64,000 bases of DNA from Elmis aenea. Its lineage: Eukaryota; Arthropoda; Insecta; Coleoptera; Elmidae. The stretch is from assembly GCA_947652605.1 (NCBI GenBank), contig OX393581.1, forward strand, positions 51,669,924 to 51,733,923. The letters run 5' to 3'. Of the stretch, positions 1 to 12,465 are shown in pieces; position 1 is the first letter of the stretch; each line of letters starts with the position of its first letter. A program made the translations under genes and the position numbers. The notes beneath the pieces are model-generated. The model ran no database searches. It was not told the DNA's origin and saw only the letters and a list, made by a program, of their open reading frames with translations.

Positions 1-471
1 TAAGGAATGAAAATATGATGCAAAAAGCAAACAATGATATAGGAATTTTAAAAATAATTTCAACTTATTTTGCAATTATTGCAACGAGCAGTTGTTACTT
101 TGTTTTTTTTTTTTAAATAAAATTAATGCTAAGCTTTTTATTAACAAAAGTCTTTCGACCTTCTAAATATTTTGTAATACCCTGGACTGTTGTATAAATC
201 CTGTAAAAATATTTTTGAATAAAAGTCACTCTAAGAAGTACGTAATCTGAATATTACATAAATGCATAAATAGCGAATAAGTTTAATTGAAAATCGTTTT
301 TTTTTAAATTATCTACTATTTTATCTACCATTTTCATCAATCTAACAAAATTACGTTATTAAATTATCGGACACTAATCGATTATTTATCAGAAAAATTA
401 CGGAAAATCGAAATTAAATTCTAATCGTTTAAATTAAAACTATAGATTAAATAATTCGAATGACATTCGAG
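1..471. other. AT-rich intergenic DNA, no gene seen
   Basis: No open frame of note. From about 320 the sequence matches the DNA at about 5398, so this is the left part of the same duplicated upstream block that precedes gene B. Confidence 0.6.
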
Positions 472-541
472 TATCTTATCTTGTGATAAATGCAGTTATT
501 CTGTGTATATTTCGCGCACTGAGCTATTTGTACCGGGTAAG
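472..541 (+). promoter_or_regulatory. Upstream cassette of GTPase gene A (paired GATA motifs plus GTAAGT donor)
   Basis: TCTTATC and TGATAA face each other three bases apart, followed by a conserved GC-containing stretch (TTTCGCGCACTGA) and GTAAGT at 536-541. The same block recurs upstream of genes B, D and E. The coding exon of each gene is preceded by an acceptor-like TTCCAG/TTTCAG about 15 bases before the ATG. A short non-coding first exon ending at this donor is therefore plausible. GATA and GTAAGT are seen; promoter and exon roles are inferred. Confidence 0.45.
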
Positions 542-1177
542 TCTGCTTAGTTTTATTTATTCAAATGCATACAAAAGAGAGCTTTTGAATTTTCAAACTC
601 TATTATAACATTGATAAGTTAATTAAGCATAAAAAAAGAATCATTTTGGTTATCATAAACTTTTATTGGTTAGGTTTCGGAAAATGGCTGACATGGTGAG
701 GAAATTTTAAAGTTTAAACTGTTTAAAGTAAAATAAAATTCATTGTTTTGTGTCTCGAACAAAAAAGCAACAAGAATATTCAATGCGTGGATTCCAACCG
801 ATTTTAAATATTGTTTGTAGTTGACCACACTTTCTTTACTTAAGCTAAAATGTTTTATTTCGTTTATTGTTACTTTAACATTTCAGATAGTATTTAAGCT
901 TAAAGTTAAACAAATAATGCGTTCTCTCCACATTTTGCAATTATTTTGATTATTACATTGTAGCAAACATTACATTCATAAAGTATTAAAAATAAAGATG
1001 TTTGGTAAAAGGTAGAAGATTTTATTTTGTTCATTTCATGATTATTTAGCATTATGCGTTTAATCCGAATAGCTGATAACAGGAGATTATTAAATAAATT
1101 CTTGAATGTCTACTCATAGAATCATTTAATTTTAATAAACAAGTTTGATAATAATGTGAACCATCCATTTGAAATCC

Positions 1178-1310
1178 ACTGAAACCTCTGTATTCGTCTA
1201 TAATCCGTTTCCAAGGGACGAACAAATACTGAATCCGACTAATATAAAATAAATTTATTCCATAAAAATTAACTAGAATTGAAATGTTCGGTCCCAGCCC
1301 CGAATCTTAT
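1178..1310. mobile_element. pogo/Tigger-like terminal remnant
   Basis: The stretch beginning ACTGAAACCTCTGTATTCG resembles the terminal repeat of pogo/Tigger elements (CAGTGRAACCTCT...), followed by the usual 'ATCCG...AAGGGACGAA' texture. The duplicate before gene E (20115) keeps a better start, CAGTGGAACC. No second terminus or transposase is visible. Confidence 0.4.
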
Positions 1311-1429
1311 AGATAACTAAAATTTATCCAGATTTGTACATTTACTGGAGCGATGATGGTAAAAACTAAGGAGTATTATTGTTTAGATGGGGAGTCACCT
1401 TCCATTGAAACATCAGGTAACTCAATGTC

Positions 1430-1880
1430 TGGTGGTCGATGTCTTTTTTGTCCCTTTGACGAGATTCAGTAGCGACGGTTCGTATGATTTAGCTCCTCCA
1501 CGGTCGCAATCACCACCAGAGCGCCTGGCTTGGACGGGGTGAGTCTGCAACATTACTTACACCATTTTTGAACTTTTTAGCCCACTCGTACGTTTGTCTC
1601 TGAAACATGCATTATGTTATAAGCCGAACTGCTTTGTCATCCAACGATATATTTCCACCGACTTCACATCTTCAGCGGTCAAAAATCTGCTGACAGAACG
1701 TGACTCTTCTTTCGTGCACACTTTCAAACGGGCGGCCATCTTTAACAATTTTTCGGGACTGATTTAGGGCTGGCTTGCTAAATCTATCAGCTGCTCTAGC
1801 ACAGCCACACTTCAGAGGCCACCTTACGACACCATGCTAAGGCCTCGATTTTTACTAATAGATTTGCGGTTTTTATTTGA
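1430..1880 (-). mobile_element. mariner-like transposase N-terminal remnant upstream of gene A
   Basis: The - strand shows broken frames of a mariner-type N-terminal helix-turn-helix region, best read in the paralogous copies as VYEWAKKFKNGVSNVADEP. The relic is shared by genes A, B, D and E at the same place, so it was in the ancestral duplicated unit. Frames are interrupted and no catalytic region follows. Confidence 0.55.
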
Positions 1881-2229
1881 ATCCCCCTCGTACATCAGCT
1901 GCATCATAGATCATTCCATCTCCATGTTTGGATCTCTTCTCATTCTATTTCCTTTGTAAAGACTGGTTGCATTTAAAATAATGAACTGTTAGTGGTGGAT
2001 AAATGTTATCCTGAAGAGCAAAGTTGCCCACACTTGCAGTATTATAACATTACCAGAAATAAACAAGAAAATTTAAATTCATTGCCTGCTGTATATGTAT
2101 AATTATGTTAAAAATATTTGTCATCAATAAAAAACGCAATAAGTTGTTTGAAGTTATGTTATCCGATAATTCCTACAAATATTTTAAAACCTATTTTAAA
2201 ATTTCTTCCAGCATAACAAAGATCAAAAC

Positions 2230-5187
2230 ATGGAAAAGGGAAAAGAAAAAGATGTATACTATGGCGACAAAGAGAGTGCCAGTAGCAGCAGCAGCAGCAG
2301 CAGCAGCAACAGTGGTTCTCATGAGAAATTGAATTACTCGACGCCACAGTCAACTACCCCGCAAAAAGGCTTTACTGATAATTATCAGAAACCTGCATCA
2401 ACCAGCAGCCCCGCTACTAACAATAATCGACCGAGTTCGCTAAAAGCAGCAGCAGATATAAATGAAGATAAACATTCACAAGAAATTAACATTTTACTTC
2501 TTGGAGAGACAGGAGTGGGAAAATCGACATTCATAAACGCGTTCCACAACTATTTATCGTTCGATTCCTTGTCTGAAGCAGAAAAACAGGATTTAAATTA
2601 TCTAATACCGGCAAATTTTTCTGTTGCCAATGACGATTATGACGATGAGTGCTTTATTTACATTGGCGAACATAATGAATGTTCTCAAACGGGAGAATCA
2701 GCAACGCAAAGAGCAAAAAGTTATATCTTCTACGTTAGCAACTATCGCATTCGACTGATCGATACTCCAAGTATCGCGGATACAAGAGGAATCGAAAAAG
2801 ACAACGAAAACATCGACAACGTGCTCAGTTACATTTCAGAATTCAAGGAACTGCACGCTATTTGCGTACTACTGAAACCTAATAACGCCCGCCTGACGGT
2901 TTTGTTTGAGTACTGCATCAAGCAGCTTTTGTCCAGATTGCAGAAAAGTGCAAGCAATAACATGATTTTTCTTTTTACCAATTCCAGAAGCACTTTCTAT
3001 CGTCCTGGTGACACTTTGCTGGCGTTGAAAAAGATTTTGAAAGAAATTAAATCTAATCCACCACATGTTGATATTAAATTTAAGAAAGAAAACGTTTTCT
3101 GTATGGACAATGAGGCTTTCCGTTTCCTAGCTGCTTTGAACTTTCAACATTACATTCACTTTAATGATTACGAAAAAGAAGATTTCGCTAGGAGTTGGGA
3201 ACGTTCATCAAACGAATGCTGGAGGTAAATCACGAATATACTGTGTCCCGCTATATGTTTTCATTGTTGGGGATTTTAGTGTCTATACGATTTGCAATCA
3301 GCCCAAAATTCTACACATGTTTGCTCAATTAACGTTTTCAAGCTTTAATAAGTGAGAAAATATAGTGAAATATCACAATGTTCTCAAAATAACTTAACCG
3401 CCATTGGTATCTCAGAAGACGAGAATAACAAACTTCTTATTATCGTTCTTGTGGCATTTAAGAATTGACGTAAAAACCGTTAATTAATAATTGTTATATA
3501 TGCTAAATGAATGCGTTGACCATTTGTCTGTTTGTTTTTAATTGACGAGATCCTAATGGCGTTTAAATGATTTTGTATCAGCCGTACATACCGTGTTTTC
3601 ATTAGATTTTATTTTTATATACTTTTTAGTCCTTATTATTTGTTTCAGAATGTTAAAATATATTGTGGGAGATAAAGCAGGTTTGGGCTTGAAGCCTCAT
3701 AAAATCCAAGACACTGTGTCAGTCAACGAAGCAAGACGACTTATAATTCATTTATCCCAACCATTGGCAGATGTTGCAAAATTAATCCAGGATAACATAA
3801 CAATTTTGCAAAGACACCAAGACACAGTAAAGAGCAATGAAAACAATTTGCAAGAGCTTAAGAAAAATCTCTATATACCAGTAGTGAATGTTCGTGCTGA
3901 GGAACTTCCACAACCAAGAACTGTTTGCACTGCTGCTGTATGCATTGAAATTCGTGAGGTACGTGGTTTTATTTTTGTAAACATATCTTATATAGGCAAC
4001 CAGGAGCCTATTAATCCCACTATGGACAGGTTTTCTCAAAAAGAAATATAACATTAAATTATTTTATTAGTATAAAGCGTTCCGTTGTATTCCAACTTCC
4101 TTACTAATACAAACAAACATACATGGACCTGGTCTAAATGTAATAAAAGATTTGTGTTTACTTTTAGCTTAACGGTGTCCAAATTATCCACTACAAACAA
4201 CTTTGCCATGATCCGTGTTTAGACATAGATAACGTTCCCAAGGAATTGATCGGATCCCCAGAATTAAAAAAATGCAATGCCATGGGAGGAACTCAAAACT
4301 GTCAGGAATGCGGTTGCAGTTATCTAGTTCACATGCATATTTATTACATTACATCAACTTTCCCTGATAAAATAGTAAACGAAAATGTACAAAGCCAAAT
4401 CAATTCCGAGAGAGATGCCACGGATCTAGTGAAAATGCAAGTTAAGGAGCTGGAAAGTAGGAAACGGGAATATGAGCTTGAAGAGAAAACGATTACCAAA
4501 GTAACGGCTAAATTTGCCCATTTTTTACAGAACAACGCCATGGTAGTTTACAACGACGCCTATGAAGGATACCTAAAATATTTAATTGACCGGTGAGTTT
4601 TCTTTACAAAAAATGTATCAGTAAACTTTGTTTAATAACTTCCTCTAGTATAAATAAGTTTAATAATAATCAGTCTTCTTCTTCGACGGATTGCTTAGAG
4701 AAATCCAGTTTCAATACTCACATTTTTTCATGAGTTGCACAACTTTTTAGCACTCCTTTGAAAACTCAAAAATCTTAATCTAAATTTGCTCCAACTTTTC
4801 TGAAATTTTACATTTGCTTTAAGGCAAGAATCGTTGGGAAATAACTCGGACTTCTCCTTAATTAAACTCTACAAACGCCTCCTAGCCGAATATCAAGAAG
4901 AAAAACGCATTCTGGACGACGCTCTCACCAAAACTCAAAGTACTGATGCCAATAATGCTTCTACTGTCACAGCCGAAGATATACAACAAGCAGTCGAAGA
5001 CTTGTACTCCCTCAAGCACACTGGAGCTAAAATCAGAGAGCTCTATGACAACCAGGCACAAGCTAGAAAACACGAAATGGCTCATGAACAAGAAGTTGTC
5101 TCTAAAACAACGTTCCTCGATAGAGGCCGACAGATTTTTAATTACTTAAAACAGGGCTCGAAACCGAGAAAAAAGCTCTGGCTTTAA
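2230..5187 (+). CDS. GTPase-domain / Cys-His-rich protein, copy A (four exons, 697 aa)
   Basis: Exons 2230-3224, 3649-3958, 4168-4592 and 4824-5187 join in frame with GT-AG introns. Exon 1 has a Ser-rich leader, a P-loop GETGVGKST (residues 92-100), a G3 region LIDTPSIADTRG (DTPS at 178-181 instead of DTPG) and FLFTNSR (247-253) as a possible G4. Exons 2-3 carry a Cys/His cluster (C425, C430, C448, H449, C452, C471, C480, C483, C485, H490, H492) that may bind zinc. Exons 3-4 are charged and helical. The G domain recalls septin/AIG1-type TRAFAC GTPases, but I know of no function. The start is the first ATG after an acceptor-like TTCCAG. The Gly-to-Ser change makes normal GTP hydrolysis doubtful. 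There is no membrane segment or CAAX end. Confidence 0.85.
2281..2312 (+). repeat. AGC trinucleotide run coding poly-Ser
   Basis: A short AGC microsatellite gives the run of serines in the leader of gene A. The run length differs in every paralog (B, D, E), so this part of the protein is length-variable. Confidence 0.8.
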
Positions 5188-5540
5188 ATGAATATTGTTA
5201 ATTAATTAACGTATTATGATTTATTTTGGGTGTTGGTTTCATCATAAATATTTTAATATACTTTTGTGAAACAGTTCATCATTTTTTATTTACAAATCAT
5301 TAGAATAATGACTAAATTTTGGTCGAGAGGCCAAGTACCGATTCAATTTTCAATGGCTCATGAACAAGAATACGTCCATGAACACCCGCTTTATTTACCA
5401 TTTTCATCAATGTAACAAAATTACCTTATTAAATTATCGTACACCAATCGACTATTTATCCGCAAAATTACGGAAAATTAAAATAAAATTCTAATAAAAT
5501 TTAAAGTATAGGTATATTAAATAATTCGAATGACATGAAA
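5188..5540. other. 3' flank of gene A, then start of duplicated upstream block
   Basis: No gene seen. Fragments of the final exon's 3' end recur here (a piece reading like 'MAHEQE' coding DNA near 5352), and from about 5398 the sequence matches 320 onward. The A-to-B duplication junction therefore lies near 5390. Confidence 0.5.
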
Positions 5541-5643
5541 GTATCTTATCTTGTGATAAATGCAAATTATTTTATCTTATCTTGTGATAAATCCAGTTAT
5601 CTCTGTATATTTCGCGCACTGAACCTGTTTGTACTGGGTAAGT
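5541..5643 (+). promoter_or_regulatory. Upstream cassette of gene B, GATA pair locally doubled
   Basis: Same cassette as before gene A, but the segment with facing TTATC/GATAA motifs occurs twice in a row (5543-5561 and 5574-5592) before the GTAAGT donor at 5638-5643. The duplication is only about 31 bp long. Its effect on expression is unknown, and gene B itself is broken. Confidence 0.45.
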
Positions 5644-6049
5644 GTGCTTAGTTTTATTTATTCAAATGCGTTCGCAAAAGGGCTTTTGAATTTTCAAAGT
5701 CTATTATAACATTGATAAGGTAATTTAGCATCAAAAAAGAAACATTTTGATTATTATAATCTTTTATTGGTTAGATGGTTAGGTTTCGGAAAAGTCTAAC
5801 GTGATGAGACAATTTTGAAGTTTAAACTAAAATAAAATTCATTGTTTTGTGTTTCGAACAATAACTAAGAAGAATGTTCAAAGCTTTGGATTCCAACCGA
5901 TTTTAAATATTGTTTGTAGTTGACCACATCTTTCTTTACTTAAGCTAAAATGCTTTAAAAGGTGTATTGTTACATAAACATTTTATATGTTATTTAAGCT
6001 TAAAGTTAAACAAATAACGCAGTACGTTTTTTGGGCATACTAACGATCA

Positions 6050-6400
6050 TGACCCTGTGCCTTAGGTTTGGAAGAGGTGCAAGGTGAGTTTGCCACATTA
6101 CTTACACCATTACACTTTTTAACCCAATCGTACACTTATCCCTGATCTCTGAAACATGCTTTATGAGCCGTACTGCTTTGACATCCAACGATAAATTTCC
6201 AACGACTTCACATCTTCAGCGGTCAAAAATCTGATGACAGAACTTTACTCTTCTTACGTGCACACTTTCAAACGGGCGGCCATCTTTAACAGTTCTTTGG
6301 GACTGATTCAGGGCTGGCTTGCTAAATCTTTTAGCTGCTTTAGCACAGCCCTCAATGTTTACTAACAGATTTGAGGTTTTCATTTAAATACCCTCGTACA
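6050..6400 (-). mobile_element. mariner-like remnant upstream of gene B
   Basis: A shorter, more decayed copy of the relic at 1430-1880, recognised by nucleotide similarity (for example around ATTTCCAACGACTTCACATC). No open frame. Confidence 0.45.
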
Positions 6401-6751
6401 TCAGCCGCATCATACATCATCCCATCTTTATGTTTGGTACTTTCCCATTACTATTTCTATTATAAAGACCGAATGAATTTAAAATAATGAACTGTTAGTG
6501 GTGGATAAACGTTATCCTGAAGAGCAAAGTTGTCCACACTTGCAGTATTATAACATTAATAGAAATAAACAAGAAAATTTAAATTCATTGCTTGCTGTAG
6601 CTGTTGCAAACATTTGTAATCAATAAAAAACGCAATAAATTGTGTATCATATATTAGCAAACAAAAAGTTTATAGTTATGTTATCCGATAATTCCTATAA
6701 ATGTTTTTAAACCTATTTTAAAATTTATTTCAGCATAACGAAGGTCAAAAC

Positions 6752-9679
6752 TTGGAAAATGAAGAAGAGAAAGATGTATATCATAGCATCATAGAAGGTT
6801 ATAGTAGTAGAAGCAGCAGCAGCAGAAACCGTGGATCTTATGTAAAATTGAACCTTAACTCGACGCCACAGTCAACTCCCCCGCAAAAAGGCTTTACTGA
6901 TCATTATCAGAAAATTGCATTAACCAGCAGCCCCTCTACTAACAATAATCAACCGAGTTGGCCAAATACCGCTGCAGATATGGATAAAGATAAACATTTA
7001 GAAGAAATTAACATTTTACTTCTTGGAGAGACAGGAGTGGGAAAATCGACGTTCATAAACGCTTTCCTCAATTATTTATCGTTCGCTTCCTTGTCTGAGG
7101 CAGAAAAACGGGATTTAAATTATCTAATACCGGCAAAATTTTCTGTTGCCAATGACGATTATGACGATCAGTGCGTTATTACCCTTGGCGAACATGATAA
7201 TGAATGTTCAAAAACGGGACAGTCCGCAACGCAGAAAGCAAAAAGCTACGTCTTCTACGTTGGCAACTATCGCATTCGACTGATCGATACTCCAGGTATC
7301 GCGGATACAAGAGGAATTGACAAAGACAATGAAAACTTCGACAACATGCTCAGCTACATTGCAGAATTCAAAGAACTACACGCTATTTGCGTGCTACTGA
7401 AACCTAATAACGCCCGTCTGACGGTTTTGTTTGAGTACTGCATCAAGCAGCTTTTATCCAGATTGCAGAAAAGTGCAAGCAATAACATGATTTTCCTTTT
7501 TACCAATTCTAGAAGCACTTTCTATCGTCCTGGCGACACTTTGCCGGCGTTGAAAGAGATTTTGGCTGAAATTAAATCTAATCCACCACATGTTGACATT
7601 AAATTTAAGAAAGAAAACGTTTTCTGTATGGACAATGAGGCTCTCCGTTTTCTAGCTGCTTTGAAACATGACGTTCACTTTAATGATTACGAAAAAGAAG
7701 ATTTCTCCAGGAGTTGGGAACGTTCATCAAACGAATGCTGGGGGTAAATCGCGAATACAGTGCTATATTTTCTCATTGTTGAGGATTTTAGTGACTATAC
7801 GATTTGCGAACAGCCCTAAATTAGACACATTTTTGCACAATTAACGTGTTCAAGCTTTAAAAAGTGAGAAAATATAGTGAAATATTACAATGTTCTCAAA
7901 ATAATTTAACCGCCATTGGGTTCTCTGAAGGGACGAGAATAACAAACTGTTTGTTATCTTTCTTTGGAGCATTTTTGAATTGACGTAAAAACCGATAGTT
8001 AATAATAGTTGTCTATGCTTAATTCATGTGCTGAGCATTTGTCTATTTGCTTTTATTTGGCGAGATCCTCATGGTGTTTAAATGACTTTGTATTAACTGT
8101 ACATCATGTGAGTTCATAATATTTTATTTCTATATACTTTTAAGTCCTTATTATTTGTTTCAGAATGTTGAAATATGTTGTGGGAGTTGAAGAAGATTTG
8201 GGCTTGAAGCCTCATAAAATCCAGGACACTGTGTCAGTCAACGAAGCAAGACGACTTATAATTCGTTAATCCCAACCATTGGCAGATGTTGCAAAATTAA
8301 TCCAAGATAACATAACAATTTAGCAAAGACACCAAGACACAGTAAAGAACAATGAAAACAATTTGGAAGAGCTTAAGAAAAATCTCTATATACCAGTAGT
8401 GAATGTTCGTTCTGAGCAACTTCCACAACCAAGAACTGTTTGCACTGCTGCTGGATGCATTGAAACTCATGAGTGCGTGCTTTTATTTTTGTAAACATAT
8501 TTTAAACCTGGTATCCAGAAGATTATCAACCTTATTTTGGACACCCTGTACCAGTAAAAAGTTAAAGTAAAATCAAAACGAGATAATTATCATCATTATT
8601 TCATACTGTTATATTCAAACTTCCTTCATAATAATTTAAAAAAAAAACACATGGGCCAGGTCTAAATGTAATAAAAGATTTGTGTATGCTTTTAGGTTAA
8701 CGGTGTTCAGTTTATCCACTACAAGCAACTTTGCCATAATCCCTGTTACTTAGACAACGTTCCCAAGGAAATTATCGGATCCCCAGAATTGCAAGAATGC
8801 AATGCCATGGGAGGAACTCAAAACTGTCAGGAATGCGGTTGCAGTTATCTAGTTCACATGCATATTTATTACATTACAGCAACTTTCCCTGATAAAATAG
8901 TAAACGAAAATGTACAAAGCCAAATCAATTCCGAGAGAGATGCGACGAATCTGGTGAAAATACAAGTTAAGGAGCTGGAAAATAGAAAACAGGAATATGA
9001 GCTTGAAGAGAAAACGATTACCAAAGTAACGGCTAAATTTGCCCATTTTCTACAAAACAACGCCATCACAGTTTACAACGACGCCTATGAAGGATACTTA
9101 AAATATTTAATTGACCGGTAAGTTTTCTTTACAAAAAATGTATCAGTAAACTTTGTTTAATAACTTTCTCTATAGTATAAATAAGTTCAATAATAAATCA
9201 GTCTTCTTTTTCGACGGATTTCTTAGAGAAATCCTGTTTCAACACTTGTTTATCATCAGTTGCACAACTTTTTGGCACTCCTTTGAAAACTCAAAAATGT
9301 TAGTCTTAATTTGCTAAAACTTTATTGCAATGTTCCATTTGCTTTTAGGGAAGAATCATTTGGAAATAACTCGGACTTCTCCAGAATTAAACACCATAAA
9401 CGCCTCTTAGCCGAATATCAAGAAGAAAAGCGCATTCTGAACGACGCTCTTACCCAAGCTCGAAGTGCTGATGCCAAAATTGCTTCTACTGTCACAGCCG
9501 AAGATATTCAAGAAGCAGTCAAAGACTTGTACTCCCTCAAGCACACTGGAGCTAAAATCAGCGAGCTCTATGACAAACAGGCACAAGCTAGAAAACATGA
9601 AATGGCCCATGAACAAGAATACGTCCATAGAAAAACGTACTACAAAAATTACCTGAAGTTTATAAACATCTTCAAATGA
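6752..9679 (+). pseudogene. GTPase-domain family, copy B (degenerate)
   Basis: All four exons align with copy A: 6752-7743, 8164-about 8472, 8696-9117, 9349-9679. Exon 1 is open with intact P-loop GETGVGKST and DTPG, but its usual ATG is TTG at 6752. The next in-frame Met lies just before the P-loop. Exon 2 has TAA at 8267-8269 and TAG at 8321-8323 where copy A has TTA and TTG. The exon 2 donor GAG|GTACGT is changed to GAGTGCGT. Exons 3 and 4 stay open and keep the Cys/His cluster. At most a G-domain-only protein could be made. It is most simply a recent pseudogene. Confidence 0.8.
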
Positions 9680-10214
9680 TTACTTATAGTTAATTAATTA
9701 ACGTGTTATGATTTAGTTTTGGTGTTGGTTTTATCAAATATTTTAATATACTTTTGTGAAACAGTTTATTGTTGTGTTATTATAAACTATAAGCACAAAA
9801 ACTTAATTTTGGTTAAAAGGCCGAGTACGGATTCAAAATGTTTTTCTTTCACCTCTTCAGGTAAATCAGAAACGACCAACGACTGGTCCTTCTCTTACAT
9901 TCTTTCATCCTTTAATTGACATCTTTCTTCACGTTTTGCCACCTCCTATTCACATTTATCATAGATTGTTGACAAAGATCAGTCGGACGAACGCATTCTA
10001 CATCGAAAAATCTGATCGCCGACGGCATACGTGGTTCTACCCAGAAGGTGCCGGAATTGAAACGTCCAGCTCAAGAGGAATGTAGCACAGAACTCCAGCC
10101 TCCAGTATCACTTATGAATCCATCTAGCGCTTTTGTTTCTGTGGAAGGCCGCATTTGTTGGCATTGTGCGATTTTGCCAGGTAATTTTTTTGGTGTTTCG
10201 TGATTGCCGACATA
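9680..10214. other. 3' flank of copy B, no gene
   Basis: This stretch is duplicated downstream of copy E (near 24480-24960), including the block around 10047-10190. It is therefore part of the family's duplication unit. Nothing coding is seen. Confidence 0.5.
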
Positions 10215-10300
10215 AATGACTTAAAGGACCAAATAGTTTGTGCTAAATTTTGTTTTAAACTCCAAAAGGCAGCAGCGGAGACACACCAAATTCCTTTGCA
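10215..10300 (+). mobile_element. mariner-like transposase N-terminal scrap
   Basis: A short open stretch reads roughly VCAKFCFKLQKAAAETHQ, like the start of mariner-type transposases. The equivalent place downstream of copy E (25020 onward) carries a longer version of the same element. Confidence 0.4.
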
Positions 10301-10369
10301 AATGTCATTTTAAAGCATTTTAAAACAGAAATTTAAATTTTTATCTTTTGTTTTTATTTTTGTCAAAAC

Positions 10370-10780
10370 AGTTTCGTTTCGCGACCCAATAAAAATTTAA
10401 CGCGACCCAAAATTGGGTGTTGTAATTTTGGAACAGTACAAATTGTATAAGCCATGATGTCGCTTTTGAAATGAAACCGAAAATTAAAAAATTAAAACTG
10501 ATGCAAGATATACACAAGAAGATAATGATAAATTATTAGCTTCAAAGACATGACATTCGAATCAGCTTTTTTACTTGTAAAATCATTGTAACACGTACTT
10601 TAACATAAAAAAATGCTGAATTTGAAAAATCATTAGAAGATGGTAAAAAAAAACTGTTCGAGAATTAGGTGGAAGTGCGGAGTTTTCTATCCATCGAATT
10701 TAAAAAAGAAAACGTTTTTCGATAAGATAGGTACTGATGAAACTTTAGATGACCCTGTAGCACAGCGTTTCTCAAACTAT
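10370..10780. mobile_element. hAT-like sequence abutting copy C (left inverted arm)
   Basis: Contains GGGTCGCG-like subterminal repeats (on the - strand at 10380-10425) and a hAT-type terminus CAGCGTTTCTCAAACTATGG starting at 10758. GTPase exon sequence resumes within about 10 bases. The part 10427-10757 is repeated in inverted orientation at 12957-13290. I infer that hAT-related DNA replaced the 5' half of copy C. Confidence 0.5.
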
Positions 10781-10788
10781 GGATCCCA

Positions 10789-12465
10789 ATGAAACCTAAT
10801 AACGCCCGCCCGACGGTTTTGTTTGAATACTGCATCAAGCAACTTTTGTCCAGATTGCAGAAAAGCGCAAGCAATAACATGGTTTTTCTTTTTACCAATT
10901 CCAGAAGCACTTTCTATCGTCCTGGCGACACTTTACCGGCGTTGAAAAGTATTTTGACTGAAATTAAATCTAAACCACCACATGTTGACATTAAATTTAA
11001 TATAGACAACGTTTTCTGTATGGACAATGAGGCTTTCCGTTTCCTAGCTGCTTTGAAACATGACGTTCACTTTAAAGATCACGAAAAAGAAGATTTCGCC
11101 AGGAGTTGGGAACGTTCATCACAAGAATGCTGGAGGTAAATCACGAATACAGTGTGGCCCGCTTTAGTTTTTCATTTTTGGGGATTTTAGTAACTATACG
11201 ATCAAAATTTTACACATTTTTACCTAATTAACGTTTCAAGCTTTGAAAAGTGAAAAAATATGGTGAATTATCACAATATTCTCAAAATAACTTAACCGCT
11301 ATTGGGATCTCAAAAGGGAGGATAATAAAAAACTGTGGCTTATCTCTCCTGAAGCATTTAAGAATAGACTTAAAAAGCGATAATTGATAACTGTTATCTG
11401 TGCTAAATTCATACGCTGACCATTTGTCAATTTGTTTTTAATTGGCGAGATCCTCATGGTGTTTAAATGATTTTGTATTTACAGTACATCTTGTGTGTTC
11501 ATAACATTTTACTTTTAGATAATTTGTAGTGCTTATTATTTGTTTAAGAATGTTGAAATATGTTGTGGGAGATGAAAAACATTTGGGCTTAAAGCCTCAT
11601 AAAATCCAGGACACTGTGTCAGTCAACGAAGCAAGACGACTTATAATTTGTTTATCCCAACCACTGGCCGAGGTTGCAAAATTAATTCAGGATAACAAAA
11701 CAGTTTTGCAAAGATACCAAGGCACAGTAAAGAGCAATTTGGTGAAAATACAAGTAAATGAGCTGGAAAGTAGAAAAAAGGAATATGAGCTTGACGAGAA
11801 AACGATTACCAAAGTAACGACTACATTTGCCCATTTTTTACAGAACAACGCCATCACAGTTTACAACGACGCCTATGGAGGATACCTAATACATTTAATT
11901 GACCGGTAAGTTTTCTTTATAATTAATGTATCAGTTAACTTTGTTTAATACTTTCTCTATAGTATAAATAAGTTCAATAACCAATCAGTCTTCTTTTTCG
12001 AAGGATTTCTTAAAGAAATCCACCTTCAACAGTCGTCTTTTCATTAGTTGCACAACATTTTGGCACTCTTTCGAAAACTCAAAAATGTTAATCTAAATAA
12101 ATTTGCTCAAATTTTACTGAAATTTTCCATTTGCTTAAAGGGAAGAATCGTTGGGAAATAACTCGAACTTTGACTGTATTAAAAACCACAAACGCCTCCT
12201 AGCCGAATATCAAGAAGAAAAACGCATTCTGGACGACGCTCTCGCCAAAACTCAAAGTACTGATGCCAATGTTGTTTCTACTGTCACAGCCGAAGTTATA
12301 CAACAGGCAGTCAAAGACTTGTACTCCCTCAAGCACGCTGAAGTCAACATCAGGGAGCTCTATGACAAACAGGCACAAGCTAGAAAACACGAAATGCCTC
12401 ATGAAATGGAACATCCGTTCTACAAAAATTTCCAGATGGTCAAGGGGATGTTGAAAAGGAAATGA
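10789..12465 (+). pseudogene. GTPase-domain family, copy C (5'-truncated, exons 2 and 3 fused)
   Basis: The first exon starts abruptly at the segment KPNNARPTV, so the P-loop and DTPG motifs are gone. The exon ends at 11135 with the family's usual donor. The next exon (11549-11905) joins the 5' part of exon 2 directly to the middle of exon 3, deleting intron 2 and most of the Cys/His cluster, in frame. The final exon is 12141-12465. These pieces still form one open frame of 342 codons beginning at a chance ATG. The acceptor before the second exon is TTTAAG rather than TTTCAG. No family promoter cassette precedes it. It is probably a pseudogene, though translation cannot be excluded. Confidence 0.75.

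Noticed and set aside
2105..2332. 75-codon + strand frame with an Ala run overlapping the start of gene A
   Set aside because: It is the AGC repeat read in another frame. The family frame with the P-loop is clearly the real one.
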